A DNA stretch of 33,169 bases, from assembly GCF_015845845.1 (NCBI RefSeq), contig NZ_LDIG01000292.1:1-33169 (forward strand), in the 5' to 3' direction. Of this stretch, positions 1-7,878 are shown one piece after another. Under the pieces are notes generated by a model. The model ran no database searches, was not told the origin of the DNA, and saw only the letters and a program-made list of their open reading frames with translations. Made by a program: the position numbers and the translations under genes. Within the stretch, counting starts at the first letter, position 1. The number at the start of each line of letters is the position of its first letter. Source of the DNA: Paenibacillus dendritiformis. GTDB lineage: Bacteria; Bacillota; Bacilli; Paenibacillales; Paenibacillaceae.

Positions 1-571
1 GGACGCCTCCCATCTGCTCGAAACATTGCTTCATCGCTTCTAAAAAGCATTCCTGATTCTCAGCCGGTGTCGGGTATACAAATGCAGCATTACTGTACGG
101 AAAGGAGATCACCAGCAACTTGTAGGTGAGTAGCTGCTGCGCTCGACTGACCTGCATGGTCGTAAAATCCACCTGTGCTTCTCCCGGTGGATGCTCCAAC
201 CGCTCGTAGGTTTTAGCGCGTTCGAGCTCCATTTCGTTTTTTCGCTTCCGGACATAGGCCAAAACGGTTCGTTGTCCGCCTGTAAACTGGTGTTCATCTC
301 TCAGCCGCTGGTAGATCCGTATCCCGGTATGCCGCTGTTTCCGGGGAAGCAGGCGATCTTCCTCCAGCCATGTGTCCACGATCTCCATATACGGCCCCAT
401 AACTGGGCTTTTACTCTTTCTTTTACCAATCGATTCGTTCCAGTTGGATTGATCTGCGTACTTCTTCGCGGTTCTCCAGTGAATGCCCATCTGTCTGGCG
501 ATGTCACGGATCGAGCACCCTTCTGCTTCGCGTAAAAATCTGATATAGTGTTGTTGAGGCATTTTCAGCAT
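1..571 (-). CDS. istA: IS21 family transposase IstA, N-terminal part
   Basis: This open frame runs off the left window edge, leaving about 190 residues. It is the DDE recombinase that works with the IstB ATPase to move the element. Residues about 10-35 (REAEGCSIRDIARQMGIHWR) form the N-terminal helix-turn-helix. They are followed by a second DNA-binding stretch with KKYADQSNWNES and by the GEAQVDF motif, whose Asp is the usual first catalytic residue of the IstA core. An ATG at 571 is preferred over the one at 580 because GAAGGAG lies about 9 bases upstream of it. No stop or frameshift is seen in the visible part, so this copy may be intact. Confidence 0.85.
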   Translation of the reverse strand, partial: MLKMPQQHYIRFLREAEGCSIRDIARQMGIHWRTAKKYADQSNWNESIGKRKSKSPVMGPYMEIVDTWLEEDRLLPRKQRHTGIRIYQRLRDEHQFTGGQRTVLAYVRKRKNEMELERAKTYERLEHPPGEAQVDFTTMQVSRAQQLLTYKLLVISFPYSNAAFVYPTPAENQECFLEAMKQCFEQMGGV

Positions 572-708
572 CCTTCCCATCTCCTTCGTCAAGTTCTCGC
601 AAACCTAACGATAGGAGGAATTTAAGGGGCTGACAAGTGCCTTTTTTGCATTCAACTTGAGCATTTTTACGCTGCAATTTTAGGCACTTTTAGTATGCAA
701 TAAACACA
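1..708 (-). mobile_element. IS21-family element, istA end (partial)
   Basis: The block holds the start of an IS21-type transposase and the non-coding terminus upstream of it. Reading the minus strand, the probable element end begins TGTGTTTATTGCA near 708. It contains repeated terminal-type motifs (AAGTGCCT at 682-689 on the minus strand and again in the opposite sense at 635-642), as expected for the multiple end repeats of IS21 elements. The rest of istA, istB and the other end lie outside the window. The exact terminus is inferred from the repeats, since no target duplication can be checked. Confidence 0.7.
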
Positions 709-771
709 GGGACTTCTATTTCTAAATTGGGGGAGTCAAAATGAAGACGGAGGAGCTCCCAAGCCCGGACA

Positions 772-1212
772 TCATTCGTTCCGGCCGGAATATGCGGCAG
801 CGCCGGGGCTGCGCAGAGCTTGAATCGCGGGCCAGGTGAAGGAGGCCAGATTATCCGGCAGCTCCGATAACGGGAACCAGCGCACTTCCCGCAGCGCTCC
901 GCCTTCTTCGCGGTTGCTGGCTTCGCCCGAGATGACGCGGGTCTCGAAGATGACCGAGATCCAATGCTCGCCCCGCCCGGGATCGATCGTCTCGGCGGTG
1001 CAGAGCAGCCGCTTTACTTGGATGTGTAGCCCAACCTCCTCCAACACCTCGCGAACGGTCGTATCCTCCAGCGTCTCGTATAAGTCAACCTTGCCTCCGG
1101 GAATGCTCCATTTGTCCTTCTCCGGCTGGCGTCCCCGCAGCACAAGCAGAATCTCGTTCGCTTCATTCATGATAACGGCGCCGACGCCGATTCTTGGTAA
1201 GGATGTTTCCAT
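772..1212 (-). CDS. NUDIX hydrolase
   Basis: A 146-residue pyrophosphohydrolase of the NUDIX superfamily, cutting nucleoside-diphosphate-linked substrates. The NUDIX box is complete around residues 39-61: GGKVDLYE, seven residues, then REVLEEVGL, matching Gx5Ex7REUxEExGU with the metal-binding glutamates present. The N-terminal strand IGVGAVIMNEANEILLVLRG and the KDKWSIPGGK segment resemble ADP-ribose pyrophosphatase/MutT-like members, but substrate cannot be told from sequence. The ATG has a good AGGAG site about 7 bases upstream. It is divergent from htpG, and the intergenic region holds the htpG promoter. It is probably a single-gene transcript. Confidence 0.85.
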   Translation of the reverse strand: METSLPRIGVGAVIMNEANEILLVLRGRQPEKDKWSIPGGKVDLYETLEDTTVREVLEEVGLHIQVKRLLCTAETIDPGRGEHWISVIFETRVISGEASNREEGGALREVRWFPLSELPDNLASFTWPAIQALRSPGAAAYSGRNE

Positions 1213-1384
1213 ATTTGTTCTCCTATGAATCTTTATTTTGAGGGATTACCGAGGGCTTCGGAAGTGGCCTGCCTCGTGTTTACTATACCTCCATGCGTCC
1301 CAGCAGGCAAATGAGAGGCAGGTGCATGGAACAACTGCAAGCACCGTAGGAAAGGAGAAGTTGCTTCTCCTATGCTTGAACATA

Positions 1385-1414
1385 TTGACACCCAAATTTA
1401 GTATATGATATATA
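1385..1414 (+). promoter_or_regulatory. SigA-type promoter of htpG
   Basis: TTGACA at 1385-1390 and TATATA at 1409-1414 are separated by 18 bases. A better -10 match, TATGAT at 1404-1409, would leave only 13 bases. The predicted transcript start falls immediately before or within the CIRCE element, so HrcA binding would block initiation. Confidence 0.65.
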
Positions 1415-1424
1415 AAAGGGAGTG

Positions 1425-1451
1425 TTAGCACTCGTTCGTCTAGAGTGCTAA
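1425..1451 (+). promoter_or_regulatory. CIRCE operator (HrcA site) upstream of htpG
   Basis: TTAGCACTC, nine bases, GAGTGCTAA: a perfect match to the CIRCE inverted repeat bound by the heat-shock repressor HrcA. It sits between the promoter and the htpG ribosome binding site. In B. subtilis CIRCE controls groE and dnaK but not htpG, so this wiring differs from that model. Confidence 0.95.
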
Positions 1452-1478
1452 AAAAGTGTTGTCGAAAGGAGACCCATC

Positions 1479-3359
1479 ATGGCGAAAAAACAATTTAAAG
1501 CAGAGTCGAAACGACTGCTCGAGATGATGATCAACTCCATTTACACCCAGAAGGAAATCTTTTTACGAGAATTGATCTCCAACGCCAGCGACGCGATCGA
1601 CAAAATCTACTATAAAGCGCTGACCGACGATCAGCTCGTCTTCGACAAGGACAGCTACTACATCCGAATCACCCCGGACAAGGAGAACCGGACGCTTACC
1701 ATCTCCGACACCGGGATCGGCATGACGAAGGAAGAACTGGAGAACAATCTGGGCGTCATCGCCAAGAGCGGATCGTTTGCCTTCAAGAACGAGAACGAGC
1801 TTAAGGACGGACATAATATTATCGGGCAATTCGGGGTCGGCTTCTATTCCGCATTCATGGTGGCGGATGTCGTGACCGTCATCAGCAAGCCGCTGGGCGG
1901 CGAGGAAGCGTACAAATGGGAGTCGAAGGGCGCCGACGGATATACGATCGAGCCGTGCGAGAAAGATTCGGTAGGAACGGACATTATTTTGAAAATCAAA
2001 CAAAACACCGAGGATGATCGCTACGATGAGTACCTGGACGATTACCGCCTGAAATCGATCATCAAAAAATATTCCGACTTCATCCGCTATCCGATTAAGA
2101 TGGATGTGAAGGGGCAGCGGCCGAAGGAAGGCGCCGAGAATGAATTCGAGGAATATACGGAAGAGCAGACCGTCAACAGCATGGTTCCGATCTGGCGCAA
2201 AAATAAAAATGAGCTGACTGCGGAAGACTACGAGAATTTCTACGCCGAGAAGCGGTACGGCTTCGACAAGCCGATCACGCATGTCCATATCAAGGCGGAC
2301 GGCGCGGTCGTCTACAATGCGATTCTCTTTATCCCGGAGAAGACGCCGTTCGACTATTATACGAAGGAATACGAGAAAGGACTGGAGCTGTACTCCAACG
2401 GCGTCCTCATCATGGACAAATGCGCCGATCTCCTGCCGGATTATTTCAGCTTCGTCAAAGGAATGGTCGACTCCGAGGATCTGTCGCTTAATATTTCCCG
2501 CGAAATGCTCCAGCATGACCGTCAGCTCAGCCTGATCGCCAAAAATATCAAAAGCAAGATCAAGAGCGAGCTGCAGCGTCTGATGAAGGAAGATCGGGAG
2601 AAATACGAGCAATTCTATGAATCGTTCGGCCGTCAACTGAAATACGGCGTCTACAGCGATTACGGCATGAATAAGGAAGTGCTGCAGGACCTGCTCTTGT
2701 TCCACTCCTCGAAGGAGAAAAAGCTCGTCAGTCTGGATGAGTACATCTCCCGCATGCCGGAAGATCAGAAGTACATCTACTATGCTTCCGGCGAATCGAT
2801 CGACCGGATCGAGAAGCTGCCGCAGACGGAACTGGTGGCCGACAGAGGCTACGAGATTTTGTACTTCACCGACGATATCGACGAGTTCGCGATCAAGATG
2901 ATCATGAGCTACAAGGAGAAGGAGTTCAAATCGGTCTCCAGCGGCGATCTCGGCATCGACGCGGATGACAGCGAGAAGGATTCCGCGGCGGAGGATAAAG
3001 AGAATCAAGAGCTGTTCGATGCGATGAAAGAAATTTTGAAGGACAAAGTGAAAAACGTGAAGGCATCGAAGCGGCTGAAGTCCCATCCGGTCTGCCTCTC
3101 CAGCGAGGGCGAATTGTCCATCGAGATGGAGAAAATTTTGAAGGCGATGCCGAACGGCCAGGATGTCCAGGCGGACAAGGTGCTGGAAATCAACGTCAAC
3201 CATGACGTGTTCCAGTCGCTGAAGGACGCCCTCGCGAACGACCGCGAGAAGCTGAGCCTGTACACGAACCTGCTGTACAATCAGGCGCTGCTGATCGAAG
3301 GGCTGCCGATTGGCGACCCGGTGCAATTCACGAACGACATTTGCAAAGTGATGGTATAG
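1479..3359 (+). CDS. htpG: molecular chaperone HtpG (Hsp90)
   Basis: A full-length 626-residue bacterial Hsp90, an ATP-dependent cytosolic dimeric chaperone. The N-terminal GHKL ATPase domain shows [15 protein letters not shown] (about 28-42, with the ATP-contacting Glu and Asn), SDTGIGMT (about 76-83) and [11 protein letters not shown] (about 116-126). The middle domain includes PIWRKNKNE and [10 protein letters not shown], and the C-terminal dimerisation region includes [12 protein letters not shown] and ends [12 protein letters not shown] strong AAAGGAG precedes the ATG. The gene is monocistronic, led by a SigA promoter and a perfect CIRCE and closed by a terminator at 3376-3411. A decayed copy of its last 130 or so bases and terminator is found at 5160-5331. 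Confidence 0.98.
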   Translation: MAKKQFKAESKRLLEMMINSIYTQKEIFLRELISNASDAIDKIYYKALTDDQLVFDKDSYYIRITPDKENRTLTISDTGIGMTKEELENNLGVIAKSGSFAFKNENELKDGHNIIGQFGVGFYSAFMVADVVTVISKPLGGEEAYKWESKGADGYTIEPCEKDSVGTDIILKIKQNTEDDRYDEYLDDYRLKSIIKKYSDFIRYPIKMDVKGQRPKEGAENEFEEYTEEQTVNSMVPIWRKNKNELTAEDYENFYAEKRYGFDKPITHVHIKADGAVVYNAILFIPEKTPFDYYTKEYEKGLELYSNGVLIMDKCADLLPDYFSFVKGMVDSEDLSLNISREMLQHDRQLSLIAKNIKSKIKSELQRLMKEDREKYEQFYESFGRQLKYGVYSDYGMNKEVLQDLLLFHSSKEKKLVSLDEYISRMPEDQKYIYYASGESIDRIEKLPQTELVADRGYEILYFTDDIDEFAIKMIMSYKEKEFKSVSSGDLGIDADDSEKDSAAEDKENQELFDAMKEILKDKVKNVKASKRLKSHPVCLSSEGELSIEMEKILKAMPNGQDVQADKVLEINVNHDVFQSLKDALANDREKLSLYTNLLYNQALLIEGLPIGDPVQFTNDICKVMV

Positions 3360-3375
3360 TTGAGGGCAAGGAGAG

Positions 3376-3411
3376 AACCCGATGCTGGCGTTAGCCGGTG
3401 TCGGGTTTTTT
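3376..3411 (+). terminator. Rho-independent terminator of htpG
   Basis: A 14-base-pair stem (3376-3389 with 3394-3407, two or three G-U pairs), loop GTTA, then a T-run to 3411. It starts 16 bases after the htpG stop codon. Related hairpins recur at 5296, 9511 and 10393. Confidence 0.9.
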
Positions 3412-3517
3412 GCGTACGCCCAGCACGGGCGTCAACTTTAGGTGGAACGTCCCTAACGGGGACTGGGTTGCTCCATCTGAGGATCGTTTTCACATACGGT
3501 GTGTGTATACAGAGGCG

Positions 3518-3541
3518 GGGGGAATCTCCGGAGAATCCCCC
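3518..3541. other. GC-rich hairpin in the htpG-putP convergent gap
   Basis: GGGGGA at 3518-3523 pairs with TCCCCC at 3536-3541, with an A-A mismatch and an inner 3-bp extension. It lies just past the putP stop on the minus strand, but there is no T-run on either side, so termination is only possible. The rest of 3412-3554 shows nothing else I can support. Confidence 0.35.
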
Positions 3542-3554
3542 TACCCGCAATTGA

Positions 3555-5051
3555 TCATGCTTCATCTACATTTGTATGCAACAGATTCAAGCTGGTATCA
3601 AACTCTTTTTCGATAGCTTCGTCCCGTTGATAGGTAAACAGGCTTATGACAATACTGACGATAAGGTTGACGATAAATCCGGGAATGATTTCGTATATAT
3701 CTTTAGTAATTTGCAAATCAATATTTTTCCAAATAATTACTGTTGCTGCACCTGCTAACATTCCGGCAATGGCACCCCAATTGGTCATTTTTCTCCAGTA
3801 CAGGCTTAACACGATAACGGGGCCAAAGGAAGCGCCAAAACCGGCCCAGGCATAAGCGACGAGACTTAAAATGGTTTTATTTTCACCGCCCAACGCGAGC
3901 AGGCAGGCGATGACTGAAATCGTTAGAACAGCCATTCTCCCAAAGAACACAAGTTCTTTATCCGAGGCATTTTTACGCAGAAGCAGCTTATATAAATCTT
4001 CTGTCAATGCACTAGAGGTAACAATGAGCTGAGAAGAAACCGTGCTCATGATTGCAGCCAATACAGCAGCAAGGACAATTCCGGCAATAAACGGATGGAA
4101 TAAAATTTGTCCAAGTTGAATGAAGACAGCTTCTGGATTAGACAATGTATAATTTGTTTGTGTAAAAAAAGCAAGACCAACCAATGCTGTGAATGAAGCG
4201 CCAAGTAATGAGGCAACCATCCAGCCCATACCGATACGTCGCGCAGTTTTGGTCTCCTGTACAGAGCGGATGGCCATAAAGCGGACGATAATATGTGGTT
4301 GTCCAACATAGCCAAGTCCCCAGGCAACTGCGGAGATGATGCCGAGCGCAGTAGTTCCGGTAAATAAATCCAGGAGGGACGGATCTATGGATCTGATTGT
4401 ATCAACTGTGTCGGTAAACCCACCCGTCTCGCTCATCGCTAACAACGGTACGAGGATAAGGGCGAGCAGCATGATAAGCCCTTGGACAAAGTCCGTCCAA
4501 CTGACAGCAAGAAAGCCCCCAAACAATGTATAGGCAACAACCACTCCGGAAACGAGGAGCAGTCCCGCTATGTAAGGAAGGGAGAAGGAGTTTTCAAAAA
4601 AGACGGCTCCTGCCACCATACCTGAGGAAACATAGAATGTAAAGAAAATAAGGATAACAATGGAGGAAACAATCCGCAGAAGTTTGGTGCTATCCTTAAA
4701 TCGATTTTCCAAAAACGACGGAATGGTAATGGAATTCCCGGAAACTTCCGTGTATGTGCGCAAACGCGGGGCAATAAACAGCCAGTTAAGATAGGCGCCA
4801 ACCGATAAGCCAAGGGCAATCCAGATATTTGACAGTCCCGTCAGGTAAATCCCTCCCGGAAGCCCCATTAACAGCCATCCGCTCATATCGGCAGCGCCAG
4901 CACTTAAAGCGGTTACAGCAGGCCCTAAGGAACGTCCCCCTAACATATAGTCCGTCAAGTTTGTCGTTTTGCGGAAAGCATATCACCCTATACCTAACAT
5001 AGTTGCCATATATATCACGATGGCAATCATTTTTAGGGTATTTTCTGACAT
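3555..5051 (-). pseudogene. putP: sodium/proline symporter (PutP/OpuE type) with premature stop
   Basis: A sodium/solute symporter family protein that would import proline across the membrane. From ATG 5051, which has AGGTGG upstream, the frame reads MSENTLKMIAIVIYMATMLGIG, then TGA (4983-4985, codon 23), then YAFRKTTNLTDYMLGGRSLG and a complete remaining protein of multiple membrane segments. Family members usually have Trp or Tyr at the stop position, so TGG to TGA is the likely lesion. The signature GAADMSGWLLMGLPG, the central QPHIIVRFMAI and the C-terminal helices are all intact. The longest ATG-started frame (4958) would be 467 residues and lack helix 1. The rest of the frame is undamaged, so the stop is recent, a sequencing error, or tolerated by internal initiation. 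It is flanked by the htpG terminator and a decayed htpG tail. Confidence 0.85.
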
Positions 5052-5159
5052 TTTTCCACCTCGCTTAAAAATGATTATTATTCAATGTATAACCATCACA
5101 TTAACATATTGACCTAAATTTCGAAAGATTTTCTATCATCAGATGGCGGCCCTAAATTA

Positions 5160-5331
5160 GGTGCTCACGAACGACCGCGAGAATCTGGGTCTGTAGCCGA
5201 GCCTGCTGAACAATCAGGCGCTGCTGATCAAAGGGCTGCCGATTGGGAATCCGGTACAATTCACGAAACTGATGGTATAGTTTGGGAAAAACAAGAACTC
5301 GATGCTGGCCCAAGCCGATGTCGGTTTTTTT
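5160..5331 (+). pseudogene. decayed duplicate of the htpG 3' end and terminator
   Basis: This stretch aligns without doubt to 3228-3411. It shares ACGAACGACCGCGAGAA, CAATCAGGCGCTGCTGATC, GGGCTGCCGATTGG and CAATTCACGAA, then TGATGGTATAG and the terminator with GATGCTGGC and a T-run. It carries an in-frame TAG, many substitutions and a 12-base deletion just before the stop. It encodes nothing but still folds a terminator-like hairpin (5296-5327 plus Ts). The remainder of the 5052-5365 gap holds only the putP upstream region. Confidence 0.85.
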
Positions 5332-5365
5332 GCTGCTGACGCGGTTGTACGCCATTCAAGTAAAG

Positions 5366-5773
5366 CTATTTTTTATTACGTTTATCATTACTTAATTCTT
5401 TGAGTTTTTTAATCATTTCATGAAAAATAGCGGGTATCGGAACACCTATTTTAATTCCATTTTCAATAATGCTAATAAGCTCGTTCGCAATATAAAAATA
5501 CGTGACGGTATTCTGAAAATAGTGATCCTGACCAAAAATTAAGTCTATATGATGAGCTACTGCGATCATGAAAAACATAAAGATTTTTTTGGATATTCCA
5601 ATGAGGCCTCTGTTACTACGAAGCTCCCCTTTTATTCCCGATGCCAATAATCCTGAAGCATAATCCACAAGCACAAAGAAGATGAGTATTTTCAGTAAAA
5701 AATGATAATTACCAAATAAAGAAATCAAACCGCCGCTTAAAAGTGGAATGAAGAATTTAACGAATATCTCCAT
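5366..5773 (-). CDS. phage holin family protein (TcdE/phi29-type class, Pfam holin_4)
   Basis: A 135-residue membrane protein with three hydrophobic segments (about residues 8-20, 26-45 and 62-80), a central ASGIKGELRSNRGLIGISKK loop and a charged C-terminus ending KKLKELSNDKRNKK. This matches the holin family of TcdE, UtxA and Cp-1-type phage holins, which make pores that release endolysin or large toxins. The ATG has GGGGGAG upstream. It is divergent from a pair of sigma-like genes (5937-6433), a layout reminiscent of toxin or lysis cassettes, but no endolysin or toxin gene is beside it. Function is by family resemblance. Confidence 0.75.
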   Translation of the reverse strand: MEIFVKFFIPLLSGGLISLFGNYHFLLKILIFFVLVDYASGLLASGIKGELRSNRGLIGISKKIFMFFMIAVAHHIDLIFGQDHYFQNTVTYFYIANELISIIENGIKIGVPIPAIFHEMIKKLKELSNDKRNKK

Positions 5774-5858
5774 GCTCCCCCTCCTTTACATATCTACTTT
5801 TATAGGTGGAAAGCGATAGACAAATACAACCTTTGTAGTATGTAAACGTAATTTGTCA

Positions 5859-5886
5859 TTGTGGTTGTAAAATCATGTAATATAAT
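5859..5886 (+). promoter_or_regulatory. candidate promoter of the split-sigma pair
   Basis: A perfect TATAAT at 5881-5886 has a weak TTGTGG 16 bases upstream (5859-5864). It lies in the divergent gap between the holin and the sigma-like genes. Confidence 0.45.
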
Positions 5887-5936
5887 ACCTTTATTTTAGA
5901 GAAAACTTTATTTGGGGGGTGCTGTAATTTCATGGA

Positions 5937-6272
5937 TTGTCTCTCTATGATTTCTACAAAAAAGAATTAAGGAGAATTGCATGGGGATTACAATATCGTT
6001 CTAAGGTTACTCTAAAAAAGGAAAGACAACTCAAATTAGACATTATTAAAGGGTTAAGCTTTTTAGATGAGGCGGATTCGAAGTTATTTGTTAATGAATT
6101 AATTAACTCCTTAGAATCACCCAAGGCGAGGCAGATAATTACAAAAATATACGTCGAAAATAAAAGTGAAAAAGAAACCGCTTACGAAATGAATATCACG
6201 CAGCAGGGGGTGAATAAATGGAAACAAAAGTCTCTCAAACTTCTATCTCAAAACTCGAATTTATGGAGTTGA
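5937..6272 (+). CDS. sigma factor region-4-like DNA-binding protein
   Basis: A 111-residue basic protein. Residues about 65-105 (SLESPKARQIITKIYVENKSEKETAYEMNITQQGVNKWKQKSLKLL) look like sigma-70 region 4: a helix, then a helix-turn-helix in which the second helix would contact the -35 element. There is no region 2 in this chain. The next gene supplies something like region 2, so the two may act as a two-subunit sigma factor, as SigO and RsoA do in B. subtilis. The only in-frame start is TTG at 5937. The GGGGGGTG upstream is about 17 bases away, too far to be ideal, so an upstream frameshift or a different start is possible. It overlaps the next gene by 55 bases. Confidence 0.6.
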   Translation: MSLYDFYKKELRRIAWGLQYRSKVTLKKERQLKLDIIKGLSFLDEADSKLFVNELINSLESPKARQIITKIYVENKSEKETAYEMNITQQGVNKWKQKSLKLLSQNSNLWS

Positions 6273-6433
6273 TTAAAAAAGCGAGGGAGAGTGACCAGAA
6301 TGCCATGATGGAAATCATTAAGCTATATGAAAGTGAGATGATCTATCTTAGTAGGTATATAAAAATGCCAAAGGAAGATGCGCTTCAAGCTATGATACTA
6401 GGACTTATAGAGCTAATTAAAAGGGGAGATTAA
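6218..6433 (+). CDS. small RsoA/HTH_16-like protein (sigma region-2-like)
   Basis: A 71-residue protein whose core, ELIKKARESDQNAMMEIIKLYESEMIYLSRYI followed by EDALQAMILGLIELIK, resembles the first helices of sigma region 2 and the conjugative-transposon HTH_16 domain. The start is firm: AGGGGGTG lies just before ATG 6218, inside the end of the preceding gene. The overlap suggests translational coupling and equal amounts of the two products, as expected for two halves of one sigma factor. The target promoter is unknown; the divergent holin is an obvious candidate. Confidence 0.55.
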   Translation: METKVSQTSISKLEFMELIKKARESDQNAMMEIIKLYESEMIYLSRYIKMPKEDALQAMILGLIELIKRGD

Positions 6434-6485
6434 AAAATATAAAGCTGTCCCAAAAAAATTATCAAGGATGACATAGTCCACTTTA

Positions 6486-6518
6486 GGTCAACCCAAGACC
6501 CGGGTTGGCCCATTTTTT
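6486..6518 (+). terminator. terminator after the split-sigma pair
   Basis: A 9-bp stem (6486-6494 with 6502-6510, one G-U pair), 7-base loop, then TTTTTT at 6513-6518. The rest of 6519-6702 is AT-rich with no gene I can support. Confidence 0.8.
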
Positions 6519-6702
6519 GTTATAAAGAACTTACGAATCAAGATTACGTATGGAATTAAAAAATTAGTAGTTGTTATAAATCAATTTAAAACTCCTCAAT
6601 TAGTAAGAGGATAGTTTGGCAGTGCTCGATAAATTCTGAGGATGAATTTTGACCACTGATCCTCCCGATTACCTCTAAAACAAAATTAAAGGAGAGAGTT
6701 AC

Positions 6703-6735
6703 ATGCCAGAAAGACATGGAGCAATGCGGTTGTAG
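6703..6735 (+). other. 10-codon reading frame before the 157-residue gene
   Basis: AAAGGAGAGAG sits 5 bases before ATG 6703, and the frame MPERHGAMRL ends at TAG 6733. It is in the same frame as the next gene, with no further stop up to 6814. It is either a leader peptide or the original N-terminus of that gene cut by an amber codon. Confidence 0.4.
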
Positions 6736-6813
6736 AAGCAGGGTGAAGGGAAAAAATTCATCGATGAAGCAAATTTTCTTGACACAATAATATCAAATTG
6801 GAGGGATTTCACT

Positions 6814-7287
6814 ATGTATTCACCTATGTATTCTGGAGGTAGAGAATATCCGGAAGAAGTCGAACTGAAGTATAATGATATTGTACAACTCTTGAAAGCA
6901 CAAGAAACCATTTACAGTGAAGGATTTAAAAATGATGTAGATACTAATGACCTGTCTTGGCGACTGGGTGGTTATGCTACAGCTATGGGATTTCTGGCTA
7001 TGGCGAGAAATTACACTGCTTTGGGGTGGGCAACAACAATTGTCGCTGTACTCACTGAAATGACGTTCAATGGAAGAACCGTACTTAGGAAGTATCTTGA
7101 TAACGGAAACACGTACTTGATCAACCTTCTCAATTTCATGGATAATAATAAAGAATATGATATCATCAGAGTAAAACTTCCATTTCTTCAGTACTACCAT
7201 GTTGATGGTGATATTCGATTCGTTATTGGCGAGGGCCAAATCACTGGGGTTCATTATCGCCGTGGTGGCTGGTCTACTGATCAATAA
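6814..7287 (+). CDS. hypothetical protein, 157 residues
   Basis: Not recognised. The protein has an acidic, soluble N-terminus (REYPEEVELKYNDIVQLLKAQETIYSEG), a central apolar stretch (GGYATAMGFLAMARNYTALGWATTIVAVLTEMTF, about residues 52-85) that could be one or two membrane or buried helices, and a C-terminal half rich in beta-strand patterns ending GVHYRRGGWSTDQ. GGAGGG lies 8 bases before ATG 6814. In-frame sequence extends upstream to a second ribosome-bound ATG at 6703, broken only by a TAG, so the ancestral protein may have been 37 residues longer. No signal peptide is seen. AT-rich base use and its position between accessory genes suggest it arrived by transfer. Confidence 0.6.
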   Translation: MYSPMYSGGREYPEEVELKYNDIVQLLKAQETIYSEGFKNDVDTNDLSWRLGGYATAMGFLAMARNYTALGWATTIVAVLTEMTFNGRTVLRKYLDNGNTYLINLLNFMDNNKEYDIIRVKLPFLQYYHVDGDIRFVIGEGQITGVHYRRGGWSTDQ

Positions 7288-7318
7288 TCTAGGTAGAAAA
7301 GTAAGAGATAACTGTATG

Positions 7319-7804
7319 TTATCTCTTACTTTCTTCTATTTCCTTTAAAAATTGGTCTAGGAATTTTAATTTATCAAACACGAATTCATTTGTAATTTTG
7401 TATTCTTGAGTTTTATCTTTGGATTTTTCATAATCATATAGTAAAATTTCCCCCTTCTCAGAAATAAAAAATCCCAATAACACTCCCTTTTCCCCCTTAA
7501 TCGTAAGGTGATATCTTGGAAACTCAGGGAAAACAAGACCAGAACTGCCCTTTTGTACTTTCATTTCAGGAAGTGATTTCATTACTAATTCAATTTCTTT
7601 TTTATCTTTTACACTTCCAATACTATAGTGTTGTATCTCTTTCGATTTTAGTATATAGATAGAGTCAATTTCTGTTCCATCAATGTGCTCCATAATCAAA
7701 TTATTAAATGAGAAGGTTCTAGTCTGATCGTAAAATCTGGTCCCATACACACAAAACCATAATATAATTGCAATATAGATGATAGGCCTCTTATATTTTG
7801 ACAT
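7319..7804 (-). CDS. membrane-anchored hypothetical protein
   Basis: A 161-residue protein with an N-terminal membrane helix after a short basic start (MSKYKRPIIYIAIILWFCVYG, about residues 5-21) and an outward-facing soluble domain. The stretch SFNNLIMEHIDGTEIDSIYILKS resembles SFNELIKEHVKEEEIEYLFLMKS in the gene at 10032, so the two are paralogues. The function is unknown. GGAGGG stands upstream of the ATG. It faces the 157-residue gene with only 31 bases between stops. Confidence 0.65.
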   Translation of the reverse strand: MSKYKRPIIYIAIILWFCVYGTRFYDQTRTFSFNNLIMEHIDGTEIDSIYILKSKEIQHYSIGSVKDKKEIELVMKSLPEMKVQKGSSGLVFPEFPRYHLTIKGEKGVLLGFFISEKGEILLYDYEKSKDKTQEYKITNEFVFDKLKFLDQFLKEIEESKR

Positions 7805-7878
7805 TCTGTTCCCTCCTTAATTATTTGCAAATAATACACTCCCTACATTTTACCAGGAAATATCAATTGTAGAACCAC

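Noticed and set aside
191-535. 114-codon plus-strand frame
   Set aside because: It is antisense to the IS21 istA gene.
1563-3326. 587-codon open frame on the minus strand
   Set aside because: It is the antisense shadow of htpG; the predicted protein has no domain logic and no ribosome site.
3412-3517. Possible riboswitch or small RNA between htpG and putP
   Set aside because: Short pairings can be drawn but there is no promoter, conserved core or terminator of its own.
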